Shown here piece after piece: positions 53,307 to 64,000 of a DNA stretch of 64,000 nucleotides; position 1 is the first letter of the stretch, and every line of letters begins with the position of its first letter. The notes beneath the pieces were generated by a model, which worked only from the letters and a program-made list of their open reading frames with translations, had not been told where the DNA came from and did not search any database. The stretch spans positions 78,006,059 to 78,070,058 of the forward strand of contig JAKSZU010000016.1 of NCBI GenBank assembly GCA_026018925.1, written 5' to 3'. The stretch comes from Tupaia tana (lineage: Eukaryota; Chordata; Mammalia; Scandentia; Tupaiidae). The position numbers and the translations under genes are program-made.

Positions 53307-53495
53307 GGGCTCGGTGGGCTGCCGGCCCTCACCCCCGTGCCTATGTTAGTACTGTGCCTGCCTCAGAGCTGGGGAAGGGCCACTCATCCTGCCCACCCTG
53401 CCCTGCTCACCGACCCCCTGCTCAGCCCACTCCCCGCCCACCCCACTCCCTTTTTCTCTCCCCTCTCCTGCTCCTTCTCCCTCCTTTCTCGCCAG

Positions 53496-53527
53496 ACCCT
53501 CGCTCTCCCGGAACAATGGAGGGGAAG
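53496..53527 (+). other. CARHSP1: Candidate CARHSP1 5'UTR exon carrying an upstream ATG
   Basis: A 32-base segment behind an excellent polypyrimidine acceptor (CTCCTTTCTCGCCAG), with donor GGGAAG|GTAGGC. It contains one ATG. Spliced to the first coding exon it would create a nine-codon upstream frame ending in the TGA that overlaps the CARHSP1 start. Inference from splice signals only. Confidence 0.3.
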
Positions 53528-54849
53528 GTAGGCCCGGCTGCTGCTCTGCTGTTCTAGGCCACTGTGCCCAGGCACCCCAGGGACCCCACCGGGGGTTCCT
53601 TCTCAGCCCACGCCCCTGCCCCTGGTTCCACGTGCCCCCAGTTCTGCCAGGGTGGGACTCAGCTGGGCTGGGGCGGGGTCGTGCGTGGCCTCTCTGCCTC
53701 AGTTTACAGACAAAGAGCGGGTGCGTCTAATTCCCTTCACCCTCTGGCACTGGGTTCAAGCCTGGGGCTACTCAGTCTCTGACCTACAGCCGCCGAGGAA
53801 GTCCAGGCCCCACTGGTCGCCTCGCCTTCACGGTGGGAATGGTCCCGGGAGACTCCTGGGCACGCTGAGTAAGAAGCCTGCCTTACACTTCTGTGCTCAG
53901 CGTCCTCAGCGTCCTCAGAGAAGTGAGGCGGGGTAACACGCCTCCTGATGGGCCGGCGTGCAGACCAGCCTAGCTACGGCAGGTAAGCAGGTTTAAGCGC
54001 CCGCCGCAGAGCCCGACAGAGGTGGTGGCAGAAGGCAGCGGCTCCAGGCCAGCAGAGCGCACTCCTCCCCGCCCCCACAGGGCTGGTTCTCTGGCAGCCT
54101 GCCCCCCCCCCTGCTCCCCCCACCCCCCATCCCCCCCCCCCGCAGGTATGCATCCTGCCTGGGGCTGGGAGGTGGCCTGACGGATGCCCAGCCCTCGGCT
54201 TCGTCAGCTGGAAACCCATGCAAGGCCATACCCCCATTTTGTAGAGCGGGCTGGAAGGCTCCAGCTTTGGGAAGCATGGAGTGTCTTCACACTCAAACAA
54301 AGGCCTTGTCCCTGCCCCTGTGGCCCTCCCCTCCTCTTCTGCCTTCAAAGAAGGGTCTGAAGCTACCAAGAATGGAACCTGGTGAAATGAACTCCCTCTC
54401 ACTAAGGTGTAAATGGCTGCTGCTTGGGCGGGTCACCTCCCTAGAGGGGGCACCTTGCTGCTTGGCTCAGAAGAGGTTGCACTTCAGAGTGTGTGGGCTT
54501 TCAGGCCTAGAGGGTGGAGGGGCAGGGGTCGCTGTTAACTAGGGCTCTGCATGATTGGGTCCTAAAGCTGGTTGGGTTGGGAAGGCCAGGATCTGGTGCC
54601 CAGCAAAACCAGAACTTCCCAGAAGAAGCTTCAGGGCCTATGGAAAATTCCCAGGCTATTTTAGGCTGAGGCCCCCTTCTCCCGCCAGTTCTCAGGGTAA
54701 TAGCCCTGCAGACATACCCGTCCCTTGGGGGTCAGGGTGGGAGTGGCGTTTTCCCTCTCCCCCCTCCCTTGCCAGGGCACCATCAGAATCTGAGGAACCG
54801 CCTGGGGGAGGAGTGCAAAGCCAGCTGCTTTGAACGTGCACCCCCAGCC

Positions 54850-54975
54850 CTGCTTTCTTCTGTCCCACTCGCTGTGTGTTTGTTAGCTCTGCCACCCTGG
54901 GCCAGTTACTTGACACTTTGTGTCTTGGTTTTCCCATCACTGAAATGGGATGACAGGAGCTGAGATGCCTGGAAT
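54850..54975 (+). mobile_element. MIR fragment
   Basis: CCACCCTGGGCCAGTTACTTGAC and TTTTCCCATCACTGAAATGGGATGA. Confidence 0.6.
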
Positions 54976-55599
54976 GCTCAGACACTTACCTGACCGTGGG
55001 ACACTGCTGGGTTGCCCTGGTGGTTGTCTGTCCCTCTTGTCCCTCTTGGTGTGTGCCTGCACAGTGGTGCTCGGTCACTGTAGTTGAATCTGAGGAGGCA
55101 GCGTTGGCCTCAACACCCTTCAGCGCCAACATGGGCGCCCAGCGTGCCAGGAGGCCGGGAGTGCCTTGGCCGTGCCCAGGTGTGCGCACACCCATGTGTG
55201 CGTGGGTCTGGACAGGTAGCTGCGAGGGCACATGCTTTCAGACACACCCTGTGCATATACACATAAGCTCACACTGACACATTTGCATATGTGCATATCC
55301 GCATTCACATGTGTGTGCACACAGACACGTGTACGCACAGCCCAGCGGTCATAACATGCCAGGGCATGACCCTGGGTCTAGAGGCTCCTCCTGGGTCCAG
55401 TCTAGAGCCTCCTGCCAGGGAGAGCTTCAGGCCTCAGTGTGCAACCCTGCCCCACACCCTCTGTGGGGAGCTGAGGGGCGGGGCTAGTCCTGCCTTGTCT
55501 GGGACATGCCAAGGCCATGCCTGGTGTTGCCAGGAGAGCAGTTGCCAGCTGGGAGCCAGGAGCACACTAGGGGGTGGGGCAGGGCTGCTGCACGCCCCA

Positions 55600-55640
55600 T
55601 CCCTGTGCGTGTGTGTGTGTGCACGTGCGTGTGTGCAGCA
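55600..55640 (+). repeat. Short (GT)n
   Basis: GTGCGTGTGTGTGTGTGCACGTGCGTGTGTG; alternating purine-pyrimidine. Confidence 0.8.
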
Positions 55641-56339
55641 CTGGGGCCTCAGAGCTGGCTCCTGTGAGTGGCTGCCCCCCCCCCCCCCCCAGCTGATTTC
55701 TGTTCGGTGGACTCTGACCCAGCCCTCCCCAGCTGAGGCTAGTCACTCCTCCCCCCGCCCCTCAGGCCTTGGTGGGGGAGGAACTGGCCCTTGGCCAGGC
55801 CTGCTCTGGCTGCCCCAGCTGCTCCCCAGCCCAGATGGCCCCGGAGAGGCCTCCTGGGTGGTGGTTAGGCTGCTGGTGCCTCAGTTTCTCCCAGTGTTGG
55901 GGAGTACGAATGCAGCCCCTCCCATGGGCCGCGTGGGCCTCAGCTCGTGCTGAGTACAGTGCGTGGTGACCGGGCTCGGGTTCTAATGCCGCCTAGGGAG
56001 GCACCTCTGGGTTGTTCCCTGGGCTCTCCCCGAGACTTGGTTCTGTGCCAGCCCTGTGCTGGGCCCTTGGGACACGGAGGGACCCCGTGCTGCCCTCAGA
56101 TTACCACCCCTGATGACATGGGCTTCCACTGACTGGCTGCATTTGGGGAGTTGAGGGGGATGAAATGGGGAAAGAAGTGGGGCCCCGTTCTGGTCCTGCT
56201 TCTTTAACTGGAGGGAGGTAAGGGGTGTGTGGATAGGGAGGCAAAGAACATGGAAGAAGGAAGACTCGTGTGATGGTGTCGGTGACGATGACGACCGTGA
56301 GGGTGGCGCAGTGCTTCCTGAGCTGGCCGCCACCACTTC

Positions 56340-56560
56340 CACCTCCTGTCCTGCCTCAGTCCTGCACCCTCACTCGCCGCTCAGGCTCCTCACTGCCATC
56401 CCGGGCCCTCGCCAACCGCAGGGCCTTTGCCCAGGCTGTTTCCCCACCTGGAAGAGCCTCCCTCCATTTTCCAAATTGCTGACTGCTCACTGACGGCCCC
56501 GCCTTCACCTACCCTGCTCCTTTTTTATCTCCTTCTCTTAACAGCCTTTTTGGTGATCCG
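56340..56560 (+). mobile_element. L2-like fragment
   Basis: CAGGGCCTTTGCCCAGGCTGTTTCC and CCTGGAAGAGCCTCCCTCC fit L2. Confidence 0.45.
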
Positions 56561-56585
56561 TTACAATCTTGTTTGTGTGTGTGTT

Positions 56586-56759
56586 TTTAAAGAATTATTT
56601 TATTTAACATTTTTATTTATTTATTAAATTTGACCAGAGTGACAGAATGAGAGAAAGATAGGGAAAGTGAGAAAGCAAGTTGCCGGGTCCAGGACTCGAA
56701 CCACGCTCAGCCATGTGGGAGTCCAGCATCCTTAACCACCATGCCACCTGCCGGCCCCA
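56586..56759 (-). mobile_element. SINE B copy
   Basis: TTTATTTATTTATTAAATTTGACCAGAG, GGACTCGAACCACGCTCAGCC; only SINE in a 9-kb stretch of the CARHSP1 5' region. Confidence 0.88.
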
Positions 56760-56984
56760 TCTCATTTGTGTTTTATTTACCTGTCTATTCCCTGGCTCTG
56801 AGTGCAGCTCTGTGCCTCCAGTGCCACGAACGGGGCCGGGGCCTGGGCACGTACTTGAGTGAGTGCGTGATGGCAGGGGTAACAACCTCGGAGCTGACCG
56901 TTATGGCTCCCTTGTTCTGGCCCGATGGTGTGCCCACAGCTTCGTGTGTGTGATTTTATTTTGACTCCACAGTAATGGTGTGAA

Positions 56985-57110
56985 GTCGGGACTGTGATCA
57001 TTTCTGCTTGCCTGCTGCAGAAGCTGGGGCGCAGAGAGAGGAAATGACCTGCCCAAGATCACACAGCTGGCGCGTGGTGAGATTTGCAGTCAGATGTCTT
57101 GACTCAGGAG
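56985..57110 (-). mobile_element. MIR fragment
   Basis: GCGCAGAGAGAGGAAATGACCTGCCCAAGATCACACAGCTGGC is a clear reverse MIR core. Confidence 0.65.
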
Positions 57111-58667
57111 AAAAAGGAGACAGTTGCCCAGTCGTCCAGCTGTCACCCGGCCACTATGATCCCACTGCTGTCCAGGGAGGCCTGGCGGGCAGGGCCTCCC
57201 CTTTGGTGAGGAGGGGGCATCGAGAACTCTGGGCATTGGAACATTCCAGGACTCTGTGACCTGTGCTGTTGGGTCACGCTGGACCTGTGACCCTGACCCG
57301 AGCAGCTGGGGCCTTTATGAGGTGGGGGCTCCCTGGTCGCCCAGTCCTCCCTGGCCACGGCTACAGCTGAGAGAAGGGTCAGGAGGTAGCTATGTCGCTT
57401 CCTCCAGAAGGCCAACCGGCCGCCTCCCTCCCCAGCCGGACGCAGCCGAATCCCAACAGGGGAGTGTGGGAGAATGTGGAGGGAAAGATTTTGTCCTTTG
57501 GGGAGGGTAGCTCCCCTTGGAGGCAGGGCCCCAGGCCTCACGTGGCTCACGCTGCAGGAAGGGAGGTCATTGCTGGGTGGGCAGCTCCTCTAGGCATGGC
57601 AGTCGTGGTGGCTGGCGGGCCTCTGTGTTCTCAGAGCTTGTGGTTCTTTCCAGGAGTAGCTGGAAACCTGGGTTCGAGGCTGGCTCCTGGGATGTTTAAC
57701 CATGGTTCATGTTGTAAATTAGAACAGCATCCTGGGCTCTCCGGCCCCTGCTGTATGCGTGGAAGTGGACTCAGAGTCTGGGCCTCTGAGCAGGTGACAG
57801 GTGACACCCACCTAGCCTGCCCACTTAGCAGATGTGGAAACCAAGCCCAGAGAGTGGAAAGGACTAGCCCTTTGACCTGTGGGCTGGTGCCTTTCCTTCT
57901 GACCTTGAGCCAAGGCCTGGTGGGATGTTGGAGCTGGGACCCCACATTCACCACTCGGGGCTCCTGGGTACGGCGGCCATGTCCTACTCCTGGTGGAGCC
58001 GCCACAAGCCGGCAGCAGCTGCAGACCCTGCTCCCCGGTGTGTTCGGATGCACTCAGGGGTCACTGCGGGAATCTAGTGTCAGTGACCCGGGCAGGTGGA
58101 CATTCAGGCGAGCCCTGGGTCCGCACGGGCCAGGGGGCGTGCGGACCTTGGAAATGCCGGTCTTCCCCTCCAGCCCCTTGCACTTGGCCCCGGCCCTCCC
58201 TTGCCTAGGCACAGGCTTGTGACGGCCCCTCAGGAACAGGCTTGGGGTTGAGGCCTCTCCAGAGTGTGCGCCCGGCTTCGCGGAGGCAGATGCTGTGTGG
58301 CGCCCTGTCCCCGTCCCCGCAGTATCTGACACATAGTGAGTCAAGGGGACTCAGAGAGTGGCTGAAGCCTGATCCTGGGATTGCACTGCGGGGTCCCTGC
58401 CTGAGGCTTCCTGCCGCCCTCCGCCCGCCTGGCTCAAGTACAGTCGGCCCTCGGCATCCGTAGGGGTTGGCCCCAGGACCCCCGTGGATGCCCACGTCCA
58501 GCTGTGCTCAGGTCCCTTGCACAGAACGGTGCAACGTGGGCACGTAATCTGCACACCTTCTCACATTCTTTAAGCCTCGTCTAGCATACCCATAATGGCT
58601 GCCATGGTGAAAATGCCATGTAAACCGTGGTACGCTGCATTGTTTAGGGAACAGTGACAAGAAAATC

Positions 58668-58875
58668 TGGGGCCCGTGGTGGGTAAGGGGCAGGATCCCA
58701 CATGACCAGCAGCTGGTTTGAGTCCTGGACCCAATGGCTTAAAAAACATGCTAGGCACAAGAGCATCCTGAGAGGAGAGAGAAATGGGAAGAGAGAGTGA
58801 TGTGACCGTCCCCCACAGGAGCTGGGGTGCTTTCTCATTTTCTTTCTCTCTGGTGAGCACACATGGCCTCTGGCA
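58668..58875 (+). mobile_element. SINE A-old copy inside the Tigger element
   Basis: GGGGCCCGTGGTGGGTAAGG head, GGTTTGAGTCCTGG B box, end CCTCTGGCAATTTTTTT. Confidence 0.75.
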
Positions 58876-59145
58876 ATTTTTTTGGGGGGGGCATGTTTTT
58901 GCTATAGGGCATGTGAGGTCACCAGAAAGACAGAGAGAGACAAAGAGACAGAGAGAAAGGAAGAAATCACCTTCGGGGTGGGGGGGATGGCCATGCCGCA
59001 ATCCCTTCTCCATTCTTCTCTCAGGATCTTGGGCATGCATGCACACATGCCTGGCGTGAGTTTAAGCCACCGGGTCCGGGACTCGAACTGCATTCGACTA
59101 CATGGGAGTCCAATGACGTAGCCATTATGCCATCTGCTCTTCCCA
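58876..59145 (-). mobile_element. SINE A-young copy inside the Tigger element
   Basis: CATGTTTTTGCTATAGGGCATG end; the core is changed to CCTTCGGGGTGGGGGGG. Possible TSD GCAA(A)TTTTTT. Confidence 0.87.
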
Positions 59146-59538
59146 GCAAATTTTTTAGAAATTTAAAAAAAAAGGTCTACGTGTTTAGTATACACACAGC
59201 TATGGCAGGATGTTTCTCCGTGGCAGTGGTGGTGGTTTCTGAGCGTCCGTCCAGATGTGCCAAAGTCGCTGCTGGGTGCTGGGGCACAGGGGCCAGCGCT
59301 CTGGTCATGGGGTGATGTGGCGTTCTGTGCAGAGCCAGGTGGAAGGAGGCCCATGCTGCTCCAGGGCCTGGGGAAGGCTGTGGCCATGGCGCGCTTTGAG
59401 CCCAGCAGCCTGCGTGCCCAGAGAGCGGGCAGCCTGCACTGAGTCGAGAATGAGCCTCAGAGGTTGGAGCTGAGGATGCACCGGCCTCGCCTCACCAGGC
59501 TCGAGCCTCTGAGCCCCTTGTCTCTCTCCAGGTCAGCC

Positions 59539-59696
59539 ATGTCATCTGAGCCGCCCCCACCGCCTCAGCCCCCCACCCACCAGGCTTCAGTTGGGCTGTT
59601 GGACGCCCCTCGGGCCCGTGAGCGCTCGCCTTCCCCGCTGCGGGGCAACGTGGTCCCGAGTCCACTGCCTACCCGCCGGACAAGGACCTTCTCAGC
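59539..59696 (+). CDS. CARHSP1: CARHSP1 first coding exon
   Basis: Exon starts at 59532 after CTCTCCAG. It encodes residues 1-52 and two bases of Ala53, donor TCAGC|GTGAGT. Carries Ser30, Ser32, Ser41 and Ser52. Confidence 0.97.
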
Positions 59697-60804
59697 GTGA
59701 GTCCGGGGCGGGCCAGGGGCTGGCGGCCATGCTTTCTGAGACGGGGCTCATACCTGAGGCCCGAGTCACTGAGTTTCTGGCCACCTTGGGCCTCATTGTC
59801 TCTAGCTGTCAAAAGAGGATACTTGGGGTCAGTGTAAGGGCAGTGGTGAGAAATGGAGAAGTGCTCGCTGACCCTGCACATCCCGCGTGAACCTGCCCAG
59901 GCTGAGGGTGGCAGTGGGTGGAAAGTGATGGGCTCTTAAAGTCACTGTGTTTCAGCCCCCGAGCCTCTTCCCCTCAGCTGTGGAGCGGGTATGGTATTGG
60001 GATGGCCCAGGCTGCAGATGGCTCACACTGTGCCCAGGAGACAGCTCTGAGGCCCGGCGAGTGGCTACAGCTACTGCGGCTAAGGATTAATTGTTAGTCT
60101 CCAGTGCGATGCCCAGAGACCTTTCAGTTTGGTCCCCTTTCCAGGGGGGAGTCAGGCCTGAGAAGATGTGCTGGGTCCCCCAGTGTCATTTCTGGCCAGT
60201 CTACAAATGGCTCCCAGGGTCTGCAGCACAGAGTGGTGTGACTGTGTGGTGGCCCCGGCTAGGACTTCCTGGGCACAGCATGGGCTGGGCTGGGGTGAGC
60301 GGGGTGTGTCCAGGAGAGGGGAGTGGCTGTCTTGGAGCACGGTGGGGCCCTCATGCCTGTCCCTTTTCTGTCAGGACGGTGCGGGCCTCACAGGGCCCGG
60401 TCTACAAAGGAGTCTGCAAATGCTTCTGCCGTTCCAAGGGCCATGGCTTCATCACCCCTGCCGACGGTGGCCCTGACATCTTCCTGCACATCTCCGAGTG
60501 AGTTGGTGGTGGGTCTGGTGGCCGGGGCGGAGTGGGCGCTGGCCAGCCCCACGGGTTAGGTGTGTGAGCATGACGTGTGCTAGGTGTGAGGATGCATAGC
60601 CAGGCATGCGGCCACCTTCGGCCGTGCTCTATGTCGCGGTGCATCAGGTGGGTTTGTGAGACCATGCACAGCTGTGTCAGGGCATGTCTGTGGGTGACAG
60701 TCTGTGCGAGGGTGACTGTGTCTTTGTATAAGGTTTTGTGTGTCCCATCATGGATGTCTGGGGGTGCACGGCCGTGCTGTGGGGACAGGGTGGTGGCAGC
60801 TGTG

Positions 60805-60835
<31 letters not shown>

Positions 60836-62487
60836 CACGCGTGTGTGTAGAGCGCTCAGGTCTGAGTGCCCACGTGTATCTGGCTGATGGAGTGGAGTCC
60901 CTGCAAGTTGGGAAGCATGTTTGGCCTGGGGGCCAGTTTCCTGCCCTACTTGGGGGGAAGCAGTGGGGTGAGGCTGGGGCTGACGGGCGCCTGTGTTCCA
61001 GGAAGGACATTCAGGATCGGCCCTTGTCTCCTGCTGCTTGTTTATTGATGCCCTTCCTTCCTGTGTGTCTGGAAACCTTGGGGAGCTCCCGGCTGAAAGG
61101 CCCCCTGCAGCCTGTGCCCCAGGGGCTCCCATCTTCGGGTGGCCTTCAGACACCGGTGGGCACCCCTCCCTACCCCTAGCTCGGCCTGAGCAACCTCTGT
61201 AAGCATGGGGTTCCATGTCAGGCGGTGGCAGGCAAAGCCACCCCGTCCCCCGCCAGCAGACCTGGCACAGACACCGTATTTTGAAAGCAGAATTCCACTG
61301 CAAGTGGTCTGCTGTGACGGAGACTTCTCCCGTCTTGGCCCCCAACATTCATGCACGCCGCCTCTGTTGAGAGGCCCCCACGCAGTGCAGACGTGACGGC
61401 GATGCTCAAGCCATGAGTTTTGTGTGCGTATGAGCGCGTCTGTGGATGCGGAAGTGCATCTCCATGCTGTTTCCTGGAAGGGTTTGCAGTGGGTGATGAA
61501 GACAGGTGATTCGGGAAACAAGTCATAAGGAAGCAGACAGGGGCAGGTGAGGGAGAGGGTGACGTGCTGCCGGGTTCCGCTGCTGGAAGTGAGTTGTGCA
61601 TTTATTCTTGAGCTTCCTGGTCGCCAAGGCCGAGGGAGGAACACTATGGCCCATAAGGCTTTCTGATCCAGACAGGTCCTGGGGGGGCATTGAGATGCCA
61701 GCCTCACTGTCAGACGGTGACTCATGTCCCGTAGAAAGTAAGGGATGACCACAAAGGAGAGGACCACCCTGGGACAAGCTTGAAACACACAAGGCTTTCT
61801 TGAAGGTTCCGTGGGTTTCTGGAGTTGAAGAGCAGACCCAGTTCAGGACTCCTGGGGCCAGGACCGGCATGTAGGGAGCTCAGAAAACCCTCCCGCAGCC
61901 GCCCCAGGGGCTCTGAAGCTCTGGCTTCAGAGCTGCGATCCTTGTTCCGGGTACTCTTTACTGTGCTCGCCGCTCTGTGGTCCAGACGAGCTGCCTTGTT
62001 CCTCGTCCACGTGCCCAGGCTTCCACGTGCTGTGTCACAGCATGAGCGCCCCAGAAGGCTGGGCCTCCAGAGCTCAGGGGAGGAGCTTGTTGGGTCACGC
62101 AGGGGCTCCTTGGCCATGGCCGCAGGCTGGGGGTGGTGTGGTGTCCCTAAAGTGTGGTGGCTCCCCCACTGGAAGGGCAGGAGGGGCAGTTCTTCAGAGA
62201 GGGACTGTGGGAGGTCAGTCAGATGGGGCCTGCCCAGTGGCCCTCTGACTGGAGGCACTGGTGTCTTGGGCGTGGAGTCTGCTGGCCTTTGTCGGTGGGC
62301 ACTGACGCTCTCCTCCGCCTGCAGCGTGGAGGGGGAGTACGTCCCAGTGGAAGGCGACGAGGTCACCTATAAGATGTGCTCCATCCCGCCCAAGAACGAG
62401 AAGCTACAGGCCGTGGAGGTGGTCATCACCCACCTGGCACCAGGCACCAAGCACGAGACCTGGTCCGGGCACGTCGTCAGCTCCTAG
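59539..62487 (+). CDS. CARHSP1: CARHSP1 (CRHSP-24) cold-shock-domain protein (join 59539-59696, 60375-60497, 62325-62487)
   Basis: A 147-residue RNA-binding phosphoprotein that stabilises mRNAs such as TNF and is a calcineurin/Akt substrate. The three exons join in frame and match the human protein in length. The N-terminus is proline-rich ([11 protein letters not shown]) with SP sites at Ser30, Ser32 and Ser41. TRRTRTFS places Ser52, the known Akt/RSK site, in an RxRxxS motif. The cold-shock domain (about 62-129) has RNP1-like KGHGFI and RNP2-like DIFLHIS. The C-terminus is [10 protein letters not shown]. The start is ATG at 59539, seven bases after a splice acceptor. The upstream in-frame extension lies in intron. 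Differences from the human protein as I recall it: Ala23, Ala26 and VVSS for VISS. Confidence 0.97.
60375..60497 (+). CDS. CARHSP1: CARHSP1 exon, first half of cold-shock domain
   Basis: Acceptor TTCTGTCAG, donor TCCGA|GTGAGT. Encodes [12 protein letters not shown] to DIFLHIS, with both RNA-binding motifs. Confidence 0.97.
60805..60850 (+). repeat. (TG)n microsatellite in CARHSP1 intron
   Basis: Pure TG run followed by GCACGCGTGTGTGTAG, 310 bases after the cold-shock exon. Confidence 0.92.
62325..62487 (+). CDS. CARHSP1: CARHSP1 last coding exon
   Basis: Acceptor GCCTGCAG. Encodes [12 protein letters not shown] to SGHVVSS, then TAG. Confidence 0.97.
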
Positions 62488-62735
62488 GAGACGCCGGAAC
62501 ACCCCTTCTCCTGGGCCATGGGAGACTTTGGGGAGGAGGAGGCGGGACCACACTGGAGATGACATTCGACCCCCGAGCTGGGGCTTCAAGGGGACCAGGT
62601 GTCTTTCAAGGTCCTCCTGGAGGAAGGGGTACGGGCAGCATGAGGGCGAGCAGCCCCTGGCCACCAGCACGGCCTCTGACCATCTGCAACAACCTCTCAC
62701 CATCTGAAAAGCATTAAACGCATTTGAAAAGGAGA
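62488..62735 (+). other. CARHSP1: CARHSP1 3'UTR, minimal extent
   Basis: Runs from the stop codon past an ATTAAA hexamer at 62713. A longer UTR reaching beyond 63 kb is possible: 63,110-63,300 is AT-rich and repeat-free, but I see no later canonical AATAAA before the window end. Confidence 0.5.
62713..62718 (+). terminator. CARHSP1: CARHSP1 candidate polyadenylation signal ATTAAA
   Basis: The common variant hexamer, in AAAAGCATTAAACGCATTTG. Confidence 0.45.
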
Positions 62736-64000
62736 GGCACCCCCATGGCTGAGTGGAGGGTCTAACCCCAGCCCAGGGGCCTGCCAGCCAGAGTCCTTGA
62801 GCCGGAGGCTCATCATCCCTGGATCTGTCCCAGCAGGGATGGCCTACCCAGGGTGGTTCCCCGAAACAGCCCCCTCGTGTCACCTCGGACCAGACTGGTC
62901 TTCTCATTGTTGCCTTGACTGCTTACAGGGGAGCTGGCTTCAGGGCAGTGGGGAGTCGGGGTCTCTGATCGGGGCCTTGCCTTTTGCTGCCTGTCTGGGG
63001 CTGCAGTTTCCCAGGGCATGGCAGTCTGGTGCCCTTCCATCTTCTGGTGAGCGATCCTCACATCCGGGCCAATCCGGTGGCTGGGGCGGGAGGAAGGGCT
63101 CTGGAGGGGGCGGGTCTTTGTTTAAAAACAACTTTCTCCAGATTCATTCGGAAAAAAGCACCTGTTTCCAGACAGCCTGGAAGTCAAAGCTGAACGAGAA
63201 ATTTACTTTGGTAGTGGTGACTGGGGGTGGGGGGTGTTTCTTTAAAACTGGTGTTAAGAAATGCTTAGGGATTTTTTTTTTTTCTTTTAAAAAACTAAAG
63301 CCCTCACCCAGAGGCAGCTGTTTGCCCTGTGCTGCCCACACGGCAGACGTTTGTAGGCATCTCCAGTAAGCACGGCCTTAGGATTTTCTTTGCTGTGGTT
63401 TGGTTTGGCATTAGTTGTGATTTAAAAATAGAAATAGGTAATAACGTTTAGAATACGTGTTGTCGAGAGCCTGCCTGTTGACACGGGGAAGCCTCCCTTT
63501 GAAAGAGTGGCCCTTGCGTGATGACAGTGGCTCAGACAGGGACGGTCATTTGGTGCAGGGAGCACCAGGGGCCTCCTGGAGTGTCTGAACTCTGGCTGAG
63601 TGTGTCCCCTTAGCCCAGGAACTGCGTGTGCAGAGCCGGGTGGAGGCCGCCACTGTTCTGCTGATGGCTGGTGGCAAGTGAGCGCCTTGTATCTGCGCAC
63701 TGAAACGTGCAGCCGGTCCCGTGGCAGTTAAGTGCGTGGCCCTGTCCCCCTCCCGCCTCTGCTTTCTGCAGAGGTGACCTTTTCCCCTGCAGTGTTGGAG
63801 TGTTCCGCAGGTAGCTTCCTCGTGCCTCTGTCAGGTAGAGAACACACTTCCAAAGCCACTGTGCCCAGACCGGCGTGGACCCCTGGAAGCCCAGAGCCGT
63901 CCTCCCGCAAGCATCTCGGTGGCTTTGCGCTTGCTGGGAACCAGCTGGGGCTCGGTGTAACCCACATGCTGGAGCTCCAGCGGGCTGGCCCGACCACAGT
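62736..64000. other. Sequence downstream of CARHSP1
   Basis: No recognised gene or SINE. Unique-looking DNA with a T run at 63269 and the AT-rich stretch 63110-63300. It could be an extended 3'UTR or the spacer toward the next gene. Confidence 0.4.

Larger units (their letters stand above)
58441..59230 (+). mobile_element. Tigger/MER2-like DNA transposon split by two SINEs
   Basis: Starts after TA with CAGTCGGCCCTCGGCATCCG, then CCAGGACCCCCGTGGATGCC and CATTGTTTAGGGAACAGTGACAAGAAAA. After the SINEs (58668-59145) it resumes AAAAAGGTCTACGTGTTTAGTATACACAC. Order and spacing agree with the MER2 consensus as I know it; the right end is approximate. Confidence 0.7.

Noticed and set aside
59464..59538. 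Longer CARHSP1 N-terminus upstream of ATG 59539
   Set aside because: The extension has no ATG and lies before the splice acceptor at 59531; the 147-residue product already matches the family length.

Overview
This is nuclear DNA of a placental mammal, not microbial. Multi-exon genes with GT-AG introns encode proteins I recognise as USP7 and CARHSP1. The introns and spacers are packed with tRNA-derived SINEs plus old MIR, L2, L1, hAT and Tigger remnants. I see no Alu, B1, ERE or carnivore SINEs. The abundant SINEs (tRNA-like head with intact A and B boxes) resemble the CYN type described from colugos (Dermoptera). Two old 7SL-like fragments fit a euarchontan. I put colugo at roughly even odds or a little better; placental mammal is certain.

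Layout: (1) 1-22,080 is the 3' two-thirds of USP7 on the + strand. It has 21 coding exons for residues 361-1102 (human-type numbering fits exactly), then a 3'UTR of about 1.15 kb with two AATAAA signals. One intron has a GC donor, and one holds a GC-rich minisatellite. (2) 22,081-27,835 is a spacer between convergent genes. (3) 27,861-29,569, possibly to 31,298, is a small LITAF-domain gene (LITAFD-like) on the - strand. Two exons are certain and one PPxY exon is likely. (4) 31.3-50.9 kb is a SINE-rich spacer without a recognisable gene; it holds a perfect 9 x 39 bp tandem repeat. (5) 50.95-51.21 kb is a CpG-rich, TATA-less promoter with CCAAT and GC boxes and a first-exon donor. It is probably the CARHSP1 promoter. 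(6) 59,539-62,487 is the CARHSP1 coding region on the + strand, three coding exons and 147 residues, followed by its 3'UTR. The window ends downstream of it.

SINE naming used below. A-young: about 250-270 bp, head with TTAGCGTAATGGCTATGTCG, body with a C6/G6 palindrome, end CTATAGCAAAAA plus A-rich tail. A-old: the same body but a GGATCCCACATGG-type head, more diverged. B: about 130-190 bp, head with GTGGTTAAGG and GGACTCCCACATGG, then TTGCTTTCTCACTTTCTC and an AAATTAAAATAAATAA tail. Strand is that of the tRNA-like head.

The genes are not functionally linked as a unit. USP7 is a nuclear ubiquitin protease, LITAF-domain proteins sit on endosomal membranes, and CARHSP1 is a cytoplasmic cold-shock RNA-binding protein. 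Their adjacency matches the human 16p13.2 order as I recall it. I found no new biological system. The points most worth a second look are SINE architecture and nesting, the GC-AG intron, the tandem repeats, and the 5' structures of LITAFD and CARHSP1.
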